Assembly: GCF_025869515.1 (NCBI RefSeq)
Contig: NZ_JAOZVR010000100.1
Location: 1 to 46,925 of the forward strand
DNA length: 46,925 nt
Reading direction: 5' to 3'
Origin: Ferrovibrio sp.
GTDB lineage: Bacteria; Pseudomonadota; Alphaproteobacteria; Ferrovibrionales; Ferrovibrionaceae
The first letter of the stretch is position 1. The number at the start of each line of letters is the position of its first letter. Positions 1 to 9,586 of the stretch are shown piece by piece. The notes under the pieces are model-generated. The model ran no database searches. It saw only the letters and a list, made by a program, of their open reading frames with translations, and was not told the origin of the DNA. The translations under genes were made by a program, and so were the position numbers.

Positions 1-293
1 TAGCCGGTCAGGTAGAGCAGGGCATAGAGCAGCATCGAGCCATGACCGGCCGACAGCACGAAACGGTCGCGGTCAGGCCAGGCCGGCTGCTGCGGATCGA
101 ATTTCAGGAAGCGGCTGAACAGCACCGTGGCCACATCCGCCATGCCCATCGGCATGCCGGGATGGCCGGAATTGGCGGCCTGGACGGCATCCATGGCCAG
201 CGCGCGGATGGCATTGGCCATCTCGGCATGGCTGGCAGGAGCGGAATGGCGGGGGGCGGCGGCAGGCTGCAGCATTGCGTGGGAATCCGGCAT
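1..293 (-). CDS. tkt: Transketolase, N-terminal part (cut by window edge)
   Basis: Transketolase is the thiamine-diphosphate enzyme that moves two-carbon units between sugar phosphates in the pentose phosphate and Calvin pathways. The first 97 codons are visible and the rest lies beyond base 1. After a short, poorly conserved leader come the family blocks [55 protein letters not shown] and LYLTG. These match the start of the TktA-type Pyr/PP domain, including the His of SGHPG and the GHGSMLLY segment. Two in-frame ATGs, at 293 and 275, could be the start, and neither has a convincing ribosome site. The longer form is given. The chemoreceptor gene lies upstream on the same strand. Confidence 0.9.
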   Translation of the reverse strand, partial: MPDSHAMLQPAAAPRHSAPASHAEMANAIRALAMDAVQAANSGHPGMPMGMADVATVLFSRFLKFDPQQPAWPDRDRFVLSAGHGSMLLYALLYLTG

Positions 294-470
294 CAGAGGC
301 GGCAAAAGCGGGCGGACCTTGCCGGGCAAAGCCGGGTCCGTCAACCCATGCCTGCCTGTCGCCGGAAGTCATTGAAAATGGGCTGTAATTCCCGCCTGCC
401 GACTGCCTGTGCAGCGGCCGGCAGCGGCGGGGTGCAAAGTAGCTTCAGAGTCGCCCCGAACCGGAGCCGG

Positions 471-2792
471 TCAGCGCTGCCCCTCCAGCTTGAAGAAGCC
501 GACCAGGCTGGCGAGTTCGTTGGCCTGACCGGACAGGCTCTGGGCGGCAGCCGTGGTCTCTTCCACCAGGGCGGCATTGCGCTGGGTCATCTCGTCCATG
601 CTGCCCACGGCCGTATTGATCTGGTCCAGCCCGGTGGCCTGCTCGCGGCTGGCGGCCGCGATCTCGGCCACGATATCCGACACCTTCTTGATCGCGGTGA
701 CGATCTCGGTCAGCGAGCCGCCGGTCTGGTTGACCAGCGTCGCACCGGTCTTGACCTGGGCGTTGGATTCCATGATCAGCGCCTTGATGTCCTTGCTGGC
801 ATTGGCCGAACGCTGCGCCAGCGCGCGCACTTCCTGGGCGACGACAGCGAAGCCTTTGCCGGCTTCACCGGCGCGGGCCGCTTCCACGCTGGCATTCAAT
901 GCCAGGAGGTTGGTCTGGAAGGCGATCTCGTCGATCAGGCCGACGATGTCGGCGATCTTCTGCGCACTGCCCTCGATCTGGGTCACGGCCGTGACCGCAT
1001 CGGCGACCACCTTGCCACCCTTCTCGGCGGTATCGCGCGCCACCACCGCCAACTGGTTGGCCGCCTGGGCATTGTCGGCATTCTGTTTCACCGTGGCGGT
1101 GATCTCGTGCATCGAGGCAGCCGTCTCCTCGATGGAGGCCGCCTGGCTTTCCGTGCGGCTGGCCAGATCCTGGCTGCCGGTGGAGATTTCATCGGAGGCA
1201 ACCTTGACCGACTGCGCGGTTGTGGTCAGGCGACCGGCGAAATCGCGCATGCGCTCGGACATGCCGTTGACGCCATTCTTAATCTGGCCGAATACGCCCT
1301 GATACTCGCCGCGCACCGTTTTGCTGAGGTCGCCTCCGGCCATCGCGCTCATCGCCGTCGCCAGTTCCTCGGTCATCGCGCCCAGCGTGGCCGCGAGGCG
1401 ATTCAGTTCCTGGCTGGCGGTGAGGAAGAAGCCGGCCTTGCCCTGCTCGTCGATGCGGGTGGACAGGTCGCCCTGCGCCACCTTGTTGACCAGCGCAGCA
1501 ATTTCCTCGCCGGCAGCCTTTTCACGCGTTTCGCGCTCAAGTCGGCGACTCTCCGAATCCTCGCGCTGGCGCGCAATGTCGGCTTCGGCCTGCTCGCGGG
1601 CGATCATGCTGTCCTTGAATACCTGCACCGCCTGGGCCATGCGGCCGATTTCGGCGCCGCGATCGACGAAGGGAATCTCGACCCCTAGGTCGCGATTGGC
1701 CAACCGCTGCATGGCGGCGGTCATGCGCAGGATCGGGCCGCTGACGCGCCACTGCACGATCAGGAAGCCGAAGGCGGTGAAGCCGATGGCCGAGAGCAGG
1801 ATGGCACCGCTCAGGATCAGGCTTTGCTGCGTCTGCACCATCTGCGCATTTGCCCGTTTGATGAGTTCGTCCAGCGCCGTGTTGGCGATGGCGTTCAGCA
1901 TGTTGAGGCTCTCGGTCACCGTTGGCTGGTATTTCGACTGTTCGATCGGCGAGGGCTGCCCCGCGCTGAAGGCCTTGACGATAGCCTGGCGGTCAGTGCC
2001 GAGAGGACCGGTGAAGAATGTCTTGGCTGTATTGACCACGTCGCGCAGGGCGGTGGGGGTTTCGCTGCGGGCGGCGATATCGGAAACGATGCCCCAGGCG
2101 GTGGCAACGCGGCCGTCATCCTCGGCATGCGCCATGGCTTCGGCAACAGTCCAACTCTGGCCGGCAGACATCGTCGACAGGATACGCAGCACCAGCGAAC
2201 CGACATAATTGCGCATGGTCCAGGCATTCTGCTTCACGCTGAGCAGCTGATCGACGCCAGGATCCACCAGCTGCAGCGACACTTCCAGGAAATCGGAGGC
2301 TTCCTGCACGGCATTGAGATAGCCCTGGGTGATGCGCGGCCAATCCTGCATGACCTGAGCGTCGCGCTGAGCCTTGGGCTGGCCGATCAGGGTCATCGCC
2401 CTGGGACGCATGGCATTGACCGCATCATGCGCCGCTTTCAGCTTGGCCAGAACCGGCGCAGAGCCGGGCAGGTCGGTGAGCGCGGCAAGGCTGGCATAGC
2501 CAGCGTTGAAACCCTCAATCGTGCCGTCGCGCTGGGCCGTGATGCTGTCCACGGTGTCCTTGACCGCGGGCGCCTCGGCACGGAACACGATCATGATGTT
2601 GCCGCGTTCCAGGCGATGCTGCTGCAGGCTACGGAAGAGGGATTGGCTGATCGGGGCGAGCGTGGCCACTTTCTGGGCCGCACGGTTGCGCTGGATCGCG
2701 TCGTTCACCGAAAAAGCACTGAGAGCGACCAGCATCAGTCCCAGAACGCCGATGACAAGGCCCAGGGTGGTTCGTATTGAAAAGCTAGGCAT
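471..2792 (-). CDS. Methyl-accepting chemotaxis protein
   Basis: A 773-residue transmembrane chemoreceptor that should pass ligand signals to a CheA/CheW complex. Membrane segments lie at about residues 9-29 and 325-346, leaving a roughly 295-residue periplasmic sensor domain. That domain is helical and carries an LERG motif near residue 61, as in NIT-type nitrate/nitrite sensors, but I cannot name the ligand. A HAMP domain follows at about 347-400 and a second HAMP-like stretch at about 430-515 (two GDLS repeats). The signalling coiled coil follows, with the conserved hairpin tip around 620-655 ([20 protein letters not shown], then [19 protein letters not shown]). The C terminus ends in FFKLEGQR, so there is no CheR-tethering pentapeptide. 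The upstream sequence GGGGAT is a possible ribosome site. CheW lies 164 bases upstream on the same strand, and no CheA is present. Confidence 0.93.
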   Translation of the reverse strand: MPSFSIRTTLGLVIGVLGLMLVALSAFSVNDAIQRNRAAQKVATLAPISQSLFRSLQQHRLERGNIMIVFRAEAPAVKDTVDSITAQRDGTIEGFNAGYASLAALTDLPGSAPVLAKLKAAHDAVNAMRPRAMTLIGQPKAQRDAQVMQDWPRITQGYLNAVQEASDFLEVSLQLVDPGVDQLLSVKQNAWTMRNYVGSLVLRILSTMSAGQSWTVAEAMAHAEDDGRVATAWGIVSDIAARSETPTALRDVVNTAKTFFTGPLGTDRQAIVKAFSAGQPSPIEQSKYQPTVTESLNMLNAIANTALDELIKRANAQMVQTQQSLILSGAILLSAIGFTAFGFLIVQWRVSGPILRMTAAMQRLANRDLGVEIPFVDRGAEIGRMAQAVQVFKDSMIAREQAEADIARQREDSESRRLERETREKAAGEEIAALVNKVAQGDLSTRIDEQGKAGFFLTASQELNRLAATLGAMTEELATAMSAMAGGDLSKTVRGEYQGVFGQIKNGVNGMSERMRDFAGRLTTTAQSVKVASDEISTGSQDLASRTESQAASIEETAASMHEITATVKQNADNAQAANQLAVVARDTAEKGGKVVADAVTAVTQIEGSAQKIADIVGLIDEIAFQTNLLALNASVEAARAGEAGKGFAVVAQEVRALAQRSANASKDIKALIMESNAQVKTGATLVNQTGGSLTEIVTAIKKVSDIVAEIAAASREQATGLDQINTAVGSMDEMTQRNAALVEETTAAAQSLSGQANELASLVGFFKLEGQR

Positions 2793-2872
2793 GATTACTG
2801 TATCCCCATAGAAGACGGCCGCTTTGCGGCGTTATGTCAGCAGGGGGAAGTTATCCGGTCTGCGCGGCATTG

Positions 2873-2893
2873 CCTTGCGAGATCATCGCAAGG
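2873..2893. other. Perfect hairpin between cheW and the chemoreceptor gene
   Basis: CCTTGCGA and TCGCAAGG form an 8-bp perfect stem around a 5-base loop (GATCA). There is no T-run on either side, so it is not a standard intrinsic terminator. It could be an mRNA processing or attenuation hairpin between the two chemotaxis genes, or an operator. A smaller hairpin (GCCGC-TTT-GCGGC) lies near 2818-2830. Confidence 0.35.
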
Positions 2894-2956
2894 TTATCGA
2901 TATTTAACCCCGGGGGCTGTGTCGGATCGCTGTGGCGGGGTTGTTTGCGATTGCAA

Positions 2957-3523
2957 TTAAGAGGCTGTGGCAATCGCCGCTTGGCCCTGCTGCGCCGCAA
3001 TCTGTTCCATCTGTGCCGCCGTGGCCTGGTTGACCAGGCGGTCGAGATCCAGGATCGAGACCATGCGCTCATCGCGCGCCACCAGAGCACTGAGGAACTG
3101 GTGATCGTCGGCCATGCCTGTATTGGGCACGCCCTGCAGGTCGCGCTGATCGATGGAGAGAATATCCGACACGGAATCGACCAGCAGGCCGAAAGTGCCG
3201 TTGACCGCCACAACGACGATCACGACATGCATGCGGGTCGGCGTGGTGCGGCCGCCGCCGAAGCGGACGCGCAGATCGTAGATCGGCACGATGGTGCCGC
3301 GCAGGTTGATGATGCCGCGGACGAAATCCGGCGTGTTGGGCAGGTTGGTCACCTCGGTCCAGGCGCGGATTTCGCGCACGCTCAGGATGTCGATGCCATA
3401 TTGCTGGCTGTCGATGGCAAAGGTCAGATACTCGTTGCTGCTCACCGGATCGGCTCCCTGTATTGCTCCACGCCCGGTGGCGGTGGTTGTCTGGCCATTG
3501 GTGGCCGCAGGTAGCTGAGCCAT
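2957..3523 (-). CDS. cheW: CheW-type chemotaxis adaptor
   Basis: An SH3-like coupling protein that links chemoreceptors to the CheA kinase. The 188-residue protein has a disordered Gly/Thr/Ala-rich N terminus (about 35 residues) followed by the CheW fold: EYLTFAIDSQQYGIDILSV, EIRAWTEVTNLPNTPDFVRG, IINLRGTIVPIYDLRVRFG, then VDSVSDILSIDQRDLQ. The NLRG and PIYDLR motifs are typical of the family. The start is set at the ATG at 3523, where AAGGAGAGGGTT gives a strong ribosome site; an upstream ATG at 3592 has none. The protein is slightly longer than the usual ~160 residues because of its N terminus. It is probably co-transcribed with the downstream chemoreceptor, and the pair may plug into a CheA encoded elsewhere. 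Confidence 0.93.
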   Translation of the reverse strand: MAQLPAATNGQTTTATGRGAIQGADPVSSNEYLTFAIDSQQYGIDILSVREIRAWTEVTNLPNTPDFVRGIINLRGTIVPIYDLRVRFGGGRTTPTRMHVVIVVVAVNGTFGLLVDSVSDILSIDQRDLQGVPNTGMADDHQFLSALVARDERMVSILDLDRLVNQATAAQMEQIAAQQGQAAIATAS

Positions 3524-3672
3524 AACCCTCTCCTTGCCGCTGGAGTTCCTGCTCGAACGCAAAGAACCGACGTTTCCGCGATTTTTTAGCACATATTCCC
3601 CTTGTGCCGGGACGATTTATTCTTTGTTGTATCTCCGTCCGTCCAAGGATTTTCGGGGAGGAAGTTAAGGTC

Positions 3673-4458
3673 ATGCAATTGCCCGCCAATATGTTCAAGC
3701 GCGCGCTCAAGGAGCGGCGGCCGCAGATCGGGCTGTGGTGCTCGCTGTGCAGCAACATCGTCGCCGAAATTCTCGCCACTGCCGGTTTCGACTGGATCGT
3801 CCTGGATACCGAGCATTCGCCGAATGAACTGCCGATGGTGTTGCAGCAGCTGCAGGCCATGCAGATCGATGCCAATACCGCCAGTCCGGTGGTGCGTCCG
3901 GCCTGGAACGACACCGTGATGATCAAGCGTTTCCTCGATATCGGTTCGCCGAATCTGATTCTGCCTTTCGTGCAGAATGTTGAGGAAGCGAAAAAGGCGG
4001 TCGCCGCAACGCGTTATCCGCCGAAGGGAGTGCGTGGCGTATCGGGCAGCCAGCGCGCGAATCGTTACGGCCTGGTCGCCGACTACCATGCCAGGGCCGA
4101 GACCGAGATCGGCGTCATCCTGCAGGCCGAGACCCGGGATGCCGTCAATCGCATTCCGGAAATGGCCGCCGTGGAAGGCGTGGATGGTATCTTCATCGGT
4201 CCGGCAGATCTCTCCGCCAGCATCGGCCATCTCGGCAATGCCGCGCATCCCGAAGCGCAGTCTGAGATCATGCGGGCGCTGAAGCTGTGCATGGAATCCG
4301 ATGTACCGGCAGGTATTCTGGCACCGAACGAGGATGATGCCCGGCGCTATCTCGATGCCGGCTTCACCTTCGTTGCGGTCGGAGTCGATCAGGGCCTGCT
4401 GACCAAGGCGACCCGCGATCTGGCCAAGCGCTTTCGGGCCCATGTCGGCCGGAGCTAG
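3673..4458 (+). CDS. HpcH/HpaI-family aldolase
   Basis: A class II, metal-dependent pyruvate aldolase of the HpaI/citrate-lyase-beta fold, 261 residues. Such enzymes cleave 4-hydroxy-2-oxo acids to pyruvate plus an aldehyde. Visible motifs are DWIVLDTEHSPNE near residue 40, VRPAWND (substrate Arg), the RGVSGSQRANRYG loop, ILQAETRDAVNRI with the metal-binding Glu, and GVDGIFIGPADLSASIGHLG with the metal-binding Asp. The start is the ATG at 3673, preceded by GGAGG and AAGG; an ATG at 3604 is too far upstream and lacks a ribosome site. The exact substrate (homoprotocatechuate pathway, rhamnonate or other) cannot be decided. It converges on the TPR-methyltransferase gene with 2 bases between the stops. 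Confidence 0.9.
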   Translation: MQLPANMFKRALKERRPQIGLWCSLCSNIVAEILATAGFDWIVLDTEHSPNELPMVLQQLQAMQIDANTASPVVRPAWNDTVMIKRFLDIGSPNLILPFVQNVEEAKKAVAATRYPPKGVRGVSGSQRANRYGLVADYHARAETEIGVILQAETRDAVNRIPEMAAVEGVDGIFIGPADLSASIGHLGNAAHPEAQSEIMRALKLCMESDVPAGILAPNEDDARRYLDAGFTFVAVGVDQGLLTKATRDLAKRFRAHVGRS

Positions 4459-4460
4459 TT

Positions 4461-6581
4461 TCAGCTCTTGTGCCGGACCCAGAAGCGGTAGCAGTTGCTG
4501 AACAGGCCCGGATTCTCCAGCTCCATGGCTGTCCAGTTGTCGAGATCGACAGCGGTGGGATCATTGGGGAACCGGGCCCGGTAGCTGGCCAGCGGCTTCG
4601 GCGAGTTGAACTCGAAGCCGAGGAAGTCCAAACCGGCCTGATCAATCAGGCTGCGCAGTTGCGTCGGTGTATAGCGATGCTCCTGGCGGTGGAAGACCAG
4701 GTCGCGCAGGTCGCTGAGCGTATGGAAGGCGCTCGACTGCATCAGGCGCACGGCCAGGTCCGGCGCCAGCCGCAGCACATCATGGCGGAAACGCCGCACG
4801 TCATCGGGGCTGTCGGTGTAGCCCTGTTTGGCGATCAGCTCGCGGGCGGCGACCACGTCCCGGCGTCCGACCTCGCTGTATAGGCCAAGCATCATATAGC
4901 CGCCCGGCCTGAGCAGCCTGACCAGCTGGGCCAGGCCGACGGCCGGTTCGCGCAGGTGATGCAGCACGCCGAAGCTTTCGATCACATCGAAGCGCCGGTC
5001 GATCTCGCCGATACGCAGGATGTCGGCCTGGGCGAAGTCGACATTGGCGATGCCAATCTCGCCGGCCTTGCGCTTGGCGTAGGCCAGGCTGGTGCGGCTG
5101 AGGTCGATGGCCAGCACCTTCGCATCGTAGTAGCTGGTGGCGGCAAGGATGGCATGCAGGCCGGTGCCGCAGCCGGCCACCAGGATGTCCGGATGGGCGA
5201 TGCTGGAGGTCGGGATTGTCTGCAGCGGCAGGGCGGTGCGCAGGCGAACGGGCACGCTGAGCGGTGTGCCGAGGATCGGTTGGTGCCAGCGCGGAAACGG
5301 GCTCTCTTCGTACATTTCCTGCACGAAGCGGCTGGTCTGGTCCTCGATTGGCATCAGTGCCGGGATGGCGGCGGCGAGCAGCCGTTCCGCCAGCGGTTCG
5401 TCGAGCTGGCAGCGTTTGAGCTCGGCATAGTCGGGTGGCCATGTGGCCGCGGCCAGCCGTTCGGCATCCGGCTGCCGGTGCAGCGGGCGATAGGCGGCCA
5501 GAATCGCGAAACGGTCTGGGGCCGCAGCCGGGTCGAGGCCGGGCAGGGCGGCTTCGAGTTGCTGCAACAATGGCTGCTCATCTGCCGAAACGCGGTCGAC
5601 ATATTCCGCCTGGAAGGCGCGCACGGCCAGCAGGGCGATGAAACGGCGATGGGGCTCCAGCTGCCCGGGCTGATGCACGGCCAGATGCAGCAGGCCGCGG
5701 CGCAGCGCCATCAGGCGGTTGGCAATCACCGGATGGCTGACCAGGCCATGTGCCAGCCAGGCGGCCAGCGGCGCGATGGCGGCAATATCTGGTGCATCCG
5801 GGCGGTCCAGCAGTGCGGCCACGGCGGCTGGCGGCATCTGGTCGATCACGGCGAGTGCGGAGAAGACCGGATCGAGGCGGATCGCGCTTTCGATCAAGGG
5901 TTCGAGGTCGCGCGGCTCGATACCCGGGCTGCCAAGCAGCGGCAGCGCCATGGCGATCAGCAGTGCATCGGGCTTTTTCAGCCGCAGGTCGCGCAGCGAG
6001 CGGGCGAATCCGATCTTGTAGCGTAGCGTATCGGGCGAGGCCTGCAGGGCGCGGCCGAAATACATCATCGCATTCTTGGCATCGCCTCTCGCCATCAGCG
6101 CGAAGCCGAGCATGTAGTTCAGTTCGGGGTGTTTTTGGTTGCCGAACGGGCGGGCGGTCTGCAACACGCCGATGGCAGCGTCCAGCGCTCCCTCGCTAAT
6201 GAACAGATGCGCCAGGCCGATATAGGGATCCGGCATCTTCTGGTTCAGCACGATGGCGGTGCCAAAGCATTTCTGTGCCGCCTCGCGGTCGCCGGCGGCC
6301 AGCAGGGTATGGCCGAGCGTGAGGTGGTAGTTCTCAAAATGGAAATCGATGGCGATGGCCTGCTCGACCAGTTGGCGGGCCTGATCGAGCTGGCCGCGCT
6401 GGAGCGCGATATAGCCCTTCAGGTGCAGGGCATCGGCGAAGTCCGGCTCCTGTTTCAGCAGGCTGTCGAGAAAACTTTCGGCCTGGGCGAACTGGCCGTT
6501 CTCGATGCCACGCATGGCGGCCCGCAACATGGGCAGGAGATGGGCTTTGGCGGCGATGGCGGCAGAATCGAGAAGCGACAT
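4461..6581 (-). CDS. TPR-repeat protein fused to SAM-dependent methyltransferase
   Basis: A two-part protein of about 706 residues. The N-terminal third is a run of tetratricopeptide repeats (GQFAQAESFLDSLLKQEPDF, ALHLKGYIALQRGQLDQARQ, then GDREAAQKCFGTAIVLNQKM). A long helical linker follows, and then a class I methyltransferase: motif I VAGCGTGLHAI near residue 468, acidic motif LAIDLS, motif IV FDVIESFGVLHHL and LLRPGGYMMLGLY. A conserved-looking block FVQEMYEESPFPRWHQPI lies just before the Rossmann fold. The acceptor substrate is unknown. The TPR array suggests it docks on a protein partner or modifies one. The start is set at the ATG at 6581, where the first TPR begins; the frame stays open much further upstream but overlaps the divergent lyase gene. 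Confidence 0.85.
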   Translation of the reverse strand: MSLLDSAAIAAKAHLLPMLRAAMRGIENGQFAQAESFLDSLLKQEPDFADALHLKGYIALQRGQLDQARQLVEQAIAIDFHFENYHLTLGHTLLAAGDREAAQKCFGTAIVLNQKMPDPYIGLAHLFISEGALDAAIGVLQTARPFGNQKHPELNYMLGFALMARGDAKNAMMYFGRALQASPDTLRYKIGFARSLRDLRLKKPDALLIAMALPLLGSPGIEPRDLEPLIESAIRLDPVFSALAVIDQMPPAAVAALLDRPDAPDIAAIAPLAAWLAHGLVSHPVIANRLMALRRGLLHLAVHQPGQLEPHRRFIALLAVRAFQAEYVDRVSADEQPLLQQLEAALPGLDPAAAPDRFAILAAYRPLHRQPDAERLAAATWPPDYAELKRCQLDEPLAERLLAAAIPALMPIEDQTSRFVQEMYEESPFPRWHQPILGTPLSVPVRLRTALPLQTIPTSSIAHPDILVAGCGTGLHAILAATSYYDAKVLAIDLSRTSLAYAKRKAGEIGIANVDFAQADILRIGEIDRRFDVIESFGVLHHLREPAVGLAQLVRLLRPGGYMMLGLYSEVGRRDVVAARELIAKQGYTDSPDDVRRFRHDVLRLAPDLAVRLMQSSAFHTLSDLRDLVFHRQEHRYTPTQLRSLIDQAGLDFLGFEFNSPKPLASYRARFPNDPTAVDLDNWTAMELENPGLFSNCYRFWVRHKS

Positions 6582-6656
6582 TTCGCTTTGCAGCAGGATG
6601 CGGAAGATGATTACTCTAGCACTTAGTAGGGGGAACGCCCAGTTGGAGCAAACAGA

Positions 6657-7598
6657 ATGAAGACGACGACCGTAACCGCGGCCGATCTGGCCGCATCTGT
6701 GTTCGCCGTGCCGCCGCTGGCGCGCTATTCCGACCTGACCCTGAACGAGGACGCGAATCGGCAGCTGATCGGCTATCTGGAGGCCGGCGGCGTGCGCGGC
6801 CTCATGTACGGTGGCAATGCCAATTTCTACAACATTTCGGTCGGAGAATATGCCGAGGTGCTTGATTTCCTCGTCAGTGCCGTCGGCCCGGACACCTGGC
6901 TGATCCCGTCCTTCGGTCCCGATTACGGCAAGCTGATCGACCAGGCCCGCATTCTGCGCGGCTCCAAGGTGCCGACTGCGATGGCACTGCCGCTGACCTT
7001 TCCGGCCACGTCGGACGGCATCGAAACCGGACTGCGCCGGGCCGCCGTCACCATGGGCAAGCCGCTGATCCTCTATATCAAGTCCGACAACTACATCGCC
7101 CCCGAGGCTGCCGGCCGGCTGGTGAAGGAAGGCATGGTCTGCGCCGTCAAATACGGCACGGTGCGCGCCGATCCGGCGCAGGATGACTATCTGAAGCGCC
7201 TGCTCGACCAAGTCGATGCCAGCCTGGTGATCAGCGGCATCGGCGAGCGTCCGGCGATCACGCATCTGCGCCAGTTCGGTCTGGGCGGGTTCACGTCCGG
7301 CGCGGTCTGCGTGGCGCCACGCGGCTCGATGGCGCTGCTGAGGGCCATCAAACGCGGCGACTGGGTCGGCGCCGAACGCCTGCGCGAGGCTTTCCTGCCG
7401 CTGGAAGACCTGCGCGACGGCATCAGTCCGATCCGCACGCTGCATGACGCGGTCACGCTGGCCGGCATCGCCGATATGGGACCGATGCTGCCGCTGATGA
7501 CTGGTCTGAATGCCGTCGAGCGCCAGCGCGTGCAGCCCGCCGCCCAGGCGCTCAGGGCCTGGGACGGGGGACTGGCCAAGGCCCAGGCGGCCGAATAG
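6657..7598 (+). CDS. Dihydrodipicolinate-synthase-like lyase
   Basis: A 313-residue member of the DapA/NAL (class I aldolase) superfamily, which forms a Schiff base between a Lys and a 2-oxo acid. The Lys of VCAVKYGTVR (near residue 165) is in the right place for the catalytic Lys, and LYIKSDNY resembles the Tyr-bearing strand. In place of the usual GTTGE substrate motif the protein has YGGNANFYN, so true dihydrodipicolinate synthase activity is unlikely and the substrate is unknown. The ribosome site TTGGAG lies 8 bases before the ATG. The gene is divergent from the TPR-methyltransferase and ends in a strong terminator. Confidence 0.82.
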   Translation: MKTTTVTAADLAASVFAVPPLARYSDLTLNEDANRQLIGYLEAGGVRGLMYGGNANFYNISVGEYAEVLDFLVSAVGPDTWLIPSFGPDYGKLIDQARILRGSKVPTAMALPLTFPATSDGIETGLRRAAVTMGKPLILYIKSDNYIAPEAAGRLVKEGMVCAVKYGTVRADPAQDDYLKRLLDQVDASLVISGIGERPAITHLRQFGLGGFTSGAVCVAPRGSMALLRAIKRGDWVGAERLREAFLPLEDLRDGISPIRTLHDAVTLAGIADMGPMLPLMTGLNAVERQRVQPAAQALRAWDGGLAKAQAAE

Positions 7599-7603
7599 GC
7601 GCC

Positions 7604-7635
7604 AAAAAAAGCCCCGGCTGAACCGGGGCTTTTTA
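7604..7635. terminator. Bidirectional intrinsic terminator
   Basis: AAAGCCCCGG and CCGGGGCTTT form a perfect 10-bp stem around a 5-base loop. There is an A-run on the left and a T-run on the right, so it works in both directions. It separates the convergent lyase and acyl-CoA ligase genes. Confidence 0.92.
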
Positions 7636-7652
7636 GTGAGGTAAAGCCGACG

Positions 7653-9353
7653 TCAGTCGGCGCCGGCCTTTTTCTTTTCTTCCTCGACCAGTTCCTTCTT
7701 CGACAGCTTGCCGATCAGGGTCTTGGGCAGGGCGTCGCGGATGTCCATTGCCACCGGCATTTCATGCTTGCCCAGCTTGTCCTTCAGGAACTCTTTCAGT
7801 TCCTCGAAGTTAAAGGACTTGGCATCGGGTTTCAGCTTGATGAAGGCCTTGGCCGACTGGCCGCGATACTGGTCAGGGATGCCGATCACCGTGCATTCCT
7901 CGACCGAGGGATGCTCGTAGATCGCTTCCTCGATATTGCGCGGATAGACGTTGAAGCCGCCCGAAAGGATCATGTCCTTCTTGCGGTCGACGATGAAGAT
8001 ATAGCCTTCCTCGTCGATATAGCCGACATCGCCGGTATGGAACCGGCCGCCGGCAAAGGCTTCCGCCGTCGCTTCCGGCTTGTTCCAGTAGCCCTTCATC
8101 ACATTAGGACCGGTGATGCAGATTTCGCCGGTTTCGTTGATCCCCTTCACTTTCAGCGGATCGTCGACATCGACGATCTCGATGGTCACGCCGGGCAGCG
8201 GCAGGCCGCAGGAGCCGCGCTTGCGCTTGCCGCCATAGACGGTCTGCGTGCCGGCCGGCGAGGTCTCAGTCATGCCCCAGCCTTCGATCATCTTGTGGCC
8301 GGTGACGCTTTCGAACTTGTCCTGCACTTCCACCGGCAGCGGGGCACCGCCGGAAGCGCAGAATTTCAGCGCCGACAGATCGTAATCCTTCAGGGTCGGC
8401 AAATTGACGATGGCGGCATACATGGTGGGCACGCCGGGGAAGATGCTGATCTTCTTCTTGTGCAGGTCCTCCACCACGGCCTTCAGCTCGAAGCGCGGAT
8501 GCAGGAAGAACTGCGCGCCGATGGTCAGCATGCGCAGCAGCACTGCGCTCAGGCCGTAGATATGGAACATCGGCAAGACCATGAGCACGCGCTCCTTGCC
8601 GTCTTCCAGCGAGAGCAGCTGGTTGCCCTCGGTCCAGGCACCATACATATGCACGGCGGCGGTGATGTTGCCGTGCGTCAGCATGGCGCCTTTCGGCTGG
8701 CCGGTGGTGCCGCCGGTATACTGCAGAATTGCCACTTCTTCGGCCGGGTCCTTCACCGGATGCGGCGTGTAGCGGCCGTCATTGGCGATCAGGTCCGAGA
8801 AGCGGATATGCCTGTCGTCCTTAGGTACCGCGGCGATTTCCTTGCCCTTGGCCAGCGGGAACAGCAGGTTCTTGGGGAAGGGCAGCACATCGGGCAGGCG
8901 GCAGACCACCACCTTCTTCAGCCGCGTGGTGCCGAGCATCTTGCCGATATTCGGATACAGCGCCTTGAGATCGAGCGTGACCATGATGTCGGTCTGGCTG
9001 TCCTCGATCTTGTAGCGCAGCTCGCGCTCGGCATCGAGCGGGCTGTAATTCACCACCCGGCCGCCGGCCTTGAGAATGGCGAAGAAGCAGATCACGTAAT
9101 GCGGCGTGTTGGGCAGGAACAGGCCGACATGCACGCCGGGGCCGACGCCGAGCTGCTGGAAACCCTTGGCGGCGCGGTCGACCAGGTCGGAGACCGCGGC
9201 ATAGGAATAGCCCTTGCCCATGAAGTCGAGGCAGGGATTGGGTGCGAAGCGGGCCACCGCATCGTCGAGCAAGGTCCAGATCGGCTTGGCCTGGAAATTC
9301 TGCGCCCAGGTCACACCGGCCGGATAGGATTTTTCCCAAAACGGAGCGGTCAT
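7653..9353 (-). CDS. fadD: Long-chain fatty acid--CoA ligase (FadD-like)
   Basis: An ATP-dependent acyl-CoA synthetase of 566 residues that activates fatty acids through an acyl-adenylate at the inner face of the membrane. ANL-superfamily motifs appear in order: ILQYTGGTTGQPKGAMLTH (P-loop, ATP binding), MIEGWGMTETSPAG (adenine and acyl pocket), GEICITGPNVMKGYWNKPEA, FHTGDVGYIDEEGYIFIVDR (ribose Asp and hinge), KKDMILSGGFNVYP and, near the end, the catalytic Lys in LPKTLIGKLSKKEL. The start ATG at 9353 has GGGGGAT upstream. The protein ends in a Lys-rich tail. It opens the fatty-acid region running to about 16.9 kb, though it is transcribed away from those genes. Confidence 0.93.
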   Translation of the reverse strand: MTAPFWEKSYPAGVTWAQNFQAKPIWTLLDDAVARFAPNPCLDFMGKGYSYAAVSDLVDRAAKGFQQLGVGPGVHVGLFLPNTPHYVICFFAILKAGGRVVNYSPLDAERELRYKIEDSQTDIMVTLDLKALYPNIGKMLGTTRLKKVVVCRLPDVLPFPKNLLFPLAKGKEIAAVPKDDRHIRFSDLIANDGRYTPHPVKDPAEEVAILQYTGGTTGQPKGAMLTHGNITAAVHMYGAWTEGNQLLSLEDGKERVLMVLPMFHIYGLSAVLLRMLTIGAQFFLHPRFELKAVVEDLHKKKISIFPGVPTMYAAIVNLPTLKDYDLSALKFCASGGAPLPVEVQDKFESVTGHKMIEGWGMTETSPAGTQTVYGGKRKRGSCGLPLPGVTIEIVDVDDPLKVKGINETGEICITGPNVMKGYWNKPEATAEAFAGGRFHTGDVGYIDEEGYIFIVDRKKDMILSGGFNVYPRNIEEAIYEHPSVEECTVIGIPDQYRGQSAKAFIKLKPDAKSFNFEELKEFLKDKLGKHEMPVAMDIRDALPKTLIGKLSKKELVEEEKKKAGAD

Positions 9354-9586
9354 CGTTTATCCCCCTAGACTTCAAACATCCGGGCGGCCGCTGCCGGTCC
9401 GGACCCTGCCATTCTAGGAAGCGGCCGGGATCAACGCAACGTCGCGCAGCGTCAAGTCAATTTGGCTCATGCGAGCCGTTGCCTGGCTGATCCGCGCCCT
9501 GTGTATAACCCGGCCGCCGGGTTGCGCCCGCAGGCGCCGGCTGGCACACTCCGGACCGGATTTTCATGTTTTCCAGTGAGGCCAGA

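Noticed and set aside
314..339. Terminator between the chemoreceptor and transketolase genes
   Set aside because: The GGACC/GGTCC inverted repeat has a poorly paired interior and no T-run.
42..1688. Long open frame (548 codons) on the + strand opposite the chemoreceptor
   Set aside because: It is the antisense shadow of a clear chemoreceptor gene in GC-rich DNA and has no family motifs.
6582..7445. N-terminal extension of the TPR-methyltransferase
   Set aside because: The frame stays open but lies antisense to the lyase gene and has biased, motif-free composition; the first TPR starts at the ATG at 6581.
7764..9368. Long open frame (534 codons) opposite fadD
   Set aside because: Low-complexity His/Gly/Arg/Asp-rich translation typical of antisense frames; fadD on the other strand is unambiguous.
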